Below are positions 5,048-6,689 of a stretch of DNA of 6,689 nt, piece by piece (within the stretch, counting starts at the first letter, position 1; each line of letters starts with the position of its first letter). Both the position numbers and the translations under genes were made by a program. The stretch covers positions 1 through 6,689 of the forward strand of contig CADCTH010000189.1 of assembly GCA_902805495.1 (NCBI GenBank), given 5' to 3'. Source of the stretch: an uncultured Actinomycetospora sp. (lineage in GTDB: Bacteria > Actinomycetota > Actinomycetes > Mycobacteriales > Pseudonocardiaceae). The notes below the pieces were generated by a model, which saw nothing but the letters and a program-made list of their open reading frames with translations, was not told the DNA's origin and did not search any database.

Positions 5048-6138
5048 CCGCCACCGACCTCCCCATGCCCGCTCCCGGCGGTCTGGACCTCGTCCCGACC
5101 ACCGACGAGACGCAGAAGGCCAAGGACTACACCTCCGACCAGGAGGTGCGCTGGTGCCCGGGCTGCGGCGACTACGCCGTGCTCGCGTCGGTGCGCGGCT
5201 TCCTGCCCGAGCTGAACCTCAAGCGCGAGAACATCGTGTTCGTCTCGGGCATCGGGTGCTCGAGCCGCTTCCCGTACTACCTCGACACCTACGGCATGCA
5301 CTCGATCCACGGGCGCGCGCCGACGATCGCCACCGGCCTGGCCGTGACGCGCCCGGACCTGTCGGTGTGGGTCGTGACCGGTGACGGCGACGCGCTGTCG
5401 ATCGGCGGCAACCACCTGATCCACGCGCTGCGCCGCAACATGAACATCACGATCCTGCTGTTCAACAACAGGATCTACGGGCTGACCAAGGGCCAGTACT
5501 CGCCGACCTCCGAGGTCGGCAAGGTCACCAAGTCCACGCCCATGGGCTCGGTGGACGCCCCGTTCAACCCGGTCTCGCTGGCGCTGGGCGCCGAGGCCAC
5601 GTTCGTCGGGCGCGCGCTGGACTCCGACCGCAAGGGCCTCACCGAGGTGCTGCGCCAGGCCGCCGCGCACCGCGGCGCCTCGCTGGTGGAGATCTTCCAG
5701 GACTGCCCGATCTTCAACGACGGCTCGTTCGACGTCCTGCGCAAGGGCGACGACGTCGCCGAGCGGCTGCTCGAGCTCGTCGACGGCGAGCCGATCCGCT
5801 TCGGCAACGACGGCGAGTACGGCGTCGTGCGCTCGGCGACCGGCGGGCTCGAGGTGGCGAGGATCGCGGACGTCGGTGAGGACGCCGTCGTCGTCCGCCG
5901 CGCCGGTGAGGAGGACCCCACGCAGTCCTTCGCGCTGTCGCGGCTGTCCGACCAGGACCTCACCCACACCGTCACCGGCATCTTCCGCAAGGTGGACAGG
6001 GCGACCTACGACGACGGCGCCCGCGCCCAGGTCGAGGCGGCCAAGGAGCAGGCCACGGCGCGCGGGGACGACCTCGCAGCGCTTCTCCGGGGCAAGGACA
6101 CCTGGGCGGTCATGCCGGAGCCCGAGAACGAGCAGTAG
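5044..6138 (+). CDS. korB: 2-oxoacid:ferredoxin oxidoreductase beta subunit
   Basis: A 364-residue ThDP-diphosphate-binding partner of KorA that also carries the single [4Fe-4S] cluster passing electrons to ferredoxin. The cluster ligands are visible as C38 and C41 (RWCPGCGDYAVL), C72 (GIGCSSRFPYY) and C221 (FQDCPIFNDG), the same four-cysteine spacing pattern as archaeal two-subunit enzymes. The ThDP/Mg motif is GDGDALSIGGNH (113-124) with NNRIYGLTKGQYSPTS (141-156). L147 and K149 fall where substrate-selectivity residues were mapped in the Sulfolobus enzyme. Residues from about 235 onward form a C-terminal extension absent from the shortest archaeal subunits but usual in actinobacterial KorB; I see no motif in it apart from a charged tail. 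Translation starts inside the korA stop (ATGA), so it is coupled. The next gene begins at the base after its TAG stop. Confidence 0.95.
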   Translation: MTATDLPMPAPGGLDLVPTTDETQKAKDYTSDQEVRWCPGCGDYAVLASVRGFLPELNLKRENIVFVSGIGCSSRFPYYLDTYGMHSIHGRAPTIATGLAVTRPDLSVWVVTGDGDALSIGGNHLIHALRRNMNITILLFNNRIYGLTKGQYSPTSEVGKVTKSTPMGSVDAPFNPVSLALGAEATFVGRALDSDRKGLTEVLRQAAAHRGASLVEIFQDCPIFNDGSFDVLRKGDDVAERLLELVDGEPIRFGNDGEYGVVRSATGGLEVARIADVGEDAVVVRRAGEEDPTQSFALSRLSDQDLTHTVTGIFRKVDRATYDDGARAQVEAAKEQATARGDDLAALLRGKDTWAVMPEPENEQ

Positions 6139-6689
6139 GTGAGCCGCTCCGTCGTCGCCCCGCCGGAGGACGGGACGGCGACGGGCACCGGCCGTGGGTA
6201 CGCCGCCGCCGTCGGCGCGTACGCGCTGTGGGGCCTCTCCCCCGCGTTCTGGCCGCTGCTCGCGCCGGCGGACGCCGTCGAGTCCGTCGCGCACCGCGTC
6301 GCGTGGACGCTGCTCGGGATGCTGCTGGTCATCACCGTCGCACGGCGGTGGGGCGACCTGCGGGGGCTGTCGTGGCGGACCTGGGCGCTCATCACCGCCG
6401 GCTCGGTGCTAATCGCGGTCAACTGGGGCACCTACATCTGGTCGACCACGAACGGCCAAGTCGTCGACGCCGCCCTCGGCTACTACGCGACGCCGCTGGT
6501 GTCGGTGGTGCTCGCGGTGCTCGTCCTGCGCGAGCGGCTGCGCCGGGTCCAGTGGGTGGCGATCGGGCTGGCGGCCGCGGCCGTGGTCGTCCTGACCGTC
6601 GGCACGGGCCGGCTGCCGTGGATCACCCTCGTGCTCGCGATGAGCTTCGGGCTCTACGGGCTTGTGAAGAAGCGGGTGCCGCTCGAGCC
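6139..6689 (+). CDS. rarD: RarD-like EamA/DMT-family membrane transporter (3' end outside the window)
   Basis: The first 183 residues of a multi-helix inner-membrane protein of the drug/metabolite transporter superfamily, RarD type (full members are near 300 residues with ten helices). Diagnostic stretches are GYAAAVGAYALWGLSPAFWP (20-39, helix 1), SVAHRVAWTLLGMLLVI (49-65), ITAGSVLIAVNWGTYIWSTT (85-104), the highly conserved VVDAALGYYATPLVSVVLAV (108-127), RERLRRVQWVAIGLAA (131-146) and LPWITLVLAMSFGLYGLVKK (159-178). RarD was named from chloramphenicol sensitivity work in Pseudomonas; its true substrate is not established. The start is GTG at 6139, directly abutting the korB TAG; the nearest GGAG is 18 bases away, so translation probably depends on ribosomes finishing korB. 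It may share the korAB transcript. No frameshift is seen up to the edge. Confidence 0.92.
   Translation, partial: MSRSVVAPPEDGTATGTGRGYAAAVGAYALWGLSPAFWPLLAPADAVESVAHRVAWTLLGMLLVITVARRWGDLRGLSWRTWALITAGSVLIAVNWGTYIWSTTNGQVVDAALGYYATPLVSVVLAVLVLRERLRRVQWVAIGLAAAAVVVLTVGTGRLPWITLVLAMSFGLYGLVKKRVPLE

Noticed and set aside
4960..6294. Minus-strand 444-codon open frame opposite korB and rarD
   Set aside because: Antisense of strongly conserved korB and rarD; composition is that of a shadow frame and it has no recognisable domain.
1..6689. Mobile element, CRISPR, phage or defence system
   Set aside because: No transposase, integrase, nuclease or terminal repeats were seen, and base composition is uniform across the window.

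Overview
The window looks like ordinary chromosomal DNA from a very GC-rich actinomycete. Third codon positions are almost all G or C, GTG starts are common, and KorA is the long form with the gamma and alpha domains fused in one chain. A Pseudonocardiales- or Mycobacteriales-like host is my inference, since no marker gene fixes the genus. I saw no tRNA, rRNA, CRISPR array, insertion sequence or phage gene.

The left part (1-2145) is a leftward run on the minus strand. In transcription order it holds a PaaI-type hotdog thioesterase, a small VOC/glyoxalase-fold protein, a GNAT acetyltransferase that overlaps the VOC gene by 8 bases, a free-standing Clp N-terminal-domain protein, and the first 32 codons of an unidentified gene that leaves the window. 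The thioesterase frame has no stop where its fold ends. It runs on out of phase into the VOC gene, and an alternating CG tract lies at the break.

The right part (2198-6689) reads rightward. A crotonase-superfamily protein, annotatable as enoyl-CoA hydratase but lacking both catalytic glutamates of that enzyme, starts 52 bases from the divergent thioesterase. After a 132-base intergenic region with a candidate -10 box, a hairpin at the expected transcription start and an in-phase direct repeat come korA and korB (ATGA overlap). They encode a 2-oxoacid:ferredoxin oxidoreductase, most likely the 2-oxoglutarate enzyme. A RarD/EamA-type transporter follows directly, its GTG start touching the korB stop, and is cut by the window edge.

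KorAB takes 2-oxoglutarate to succinyl-CoA with reduction of ferredoxin. The neighbouring crotonase and thioesterase act on acyl-CoA, so the locus has a CoA-thioester and central-carbon flavour, but only korA, korB and rarD are clearly arranged as one operon. I found no convincing new multi-gene system. The points most worth checking are the thioesterase/VOC junction, the crotonase active site, the lone ClpN protein and the korA leader.
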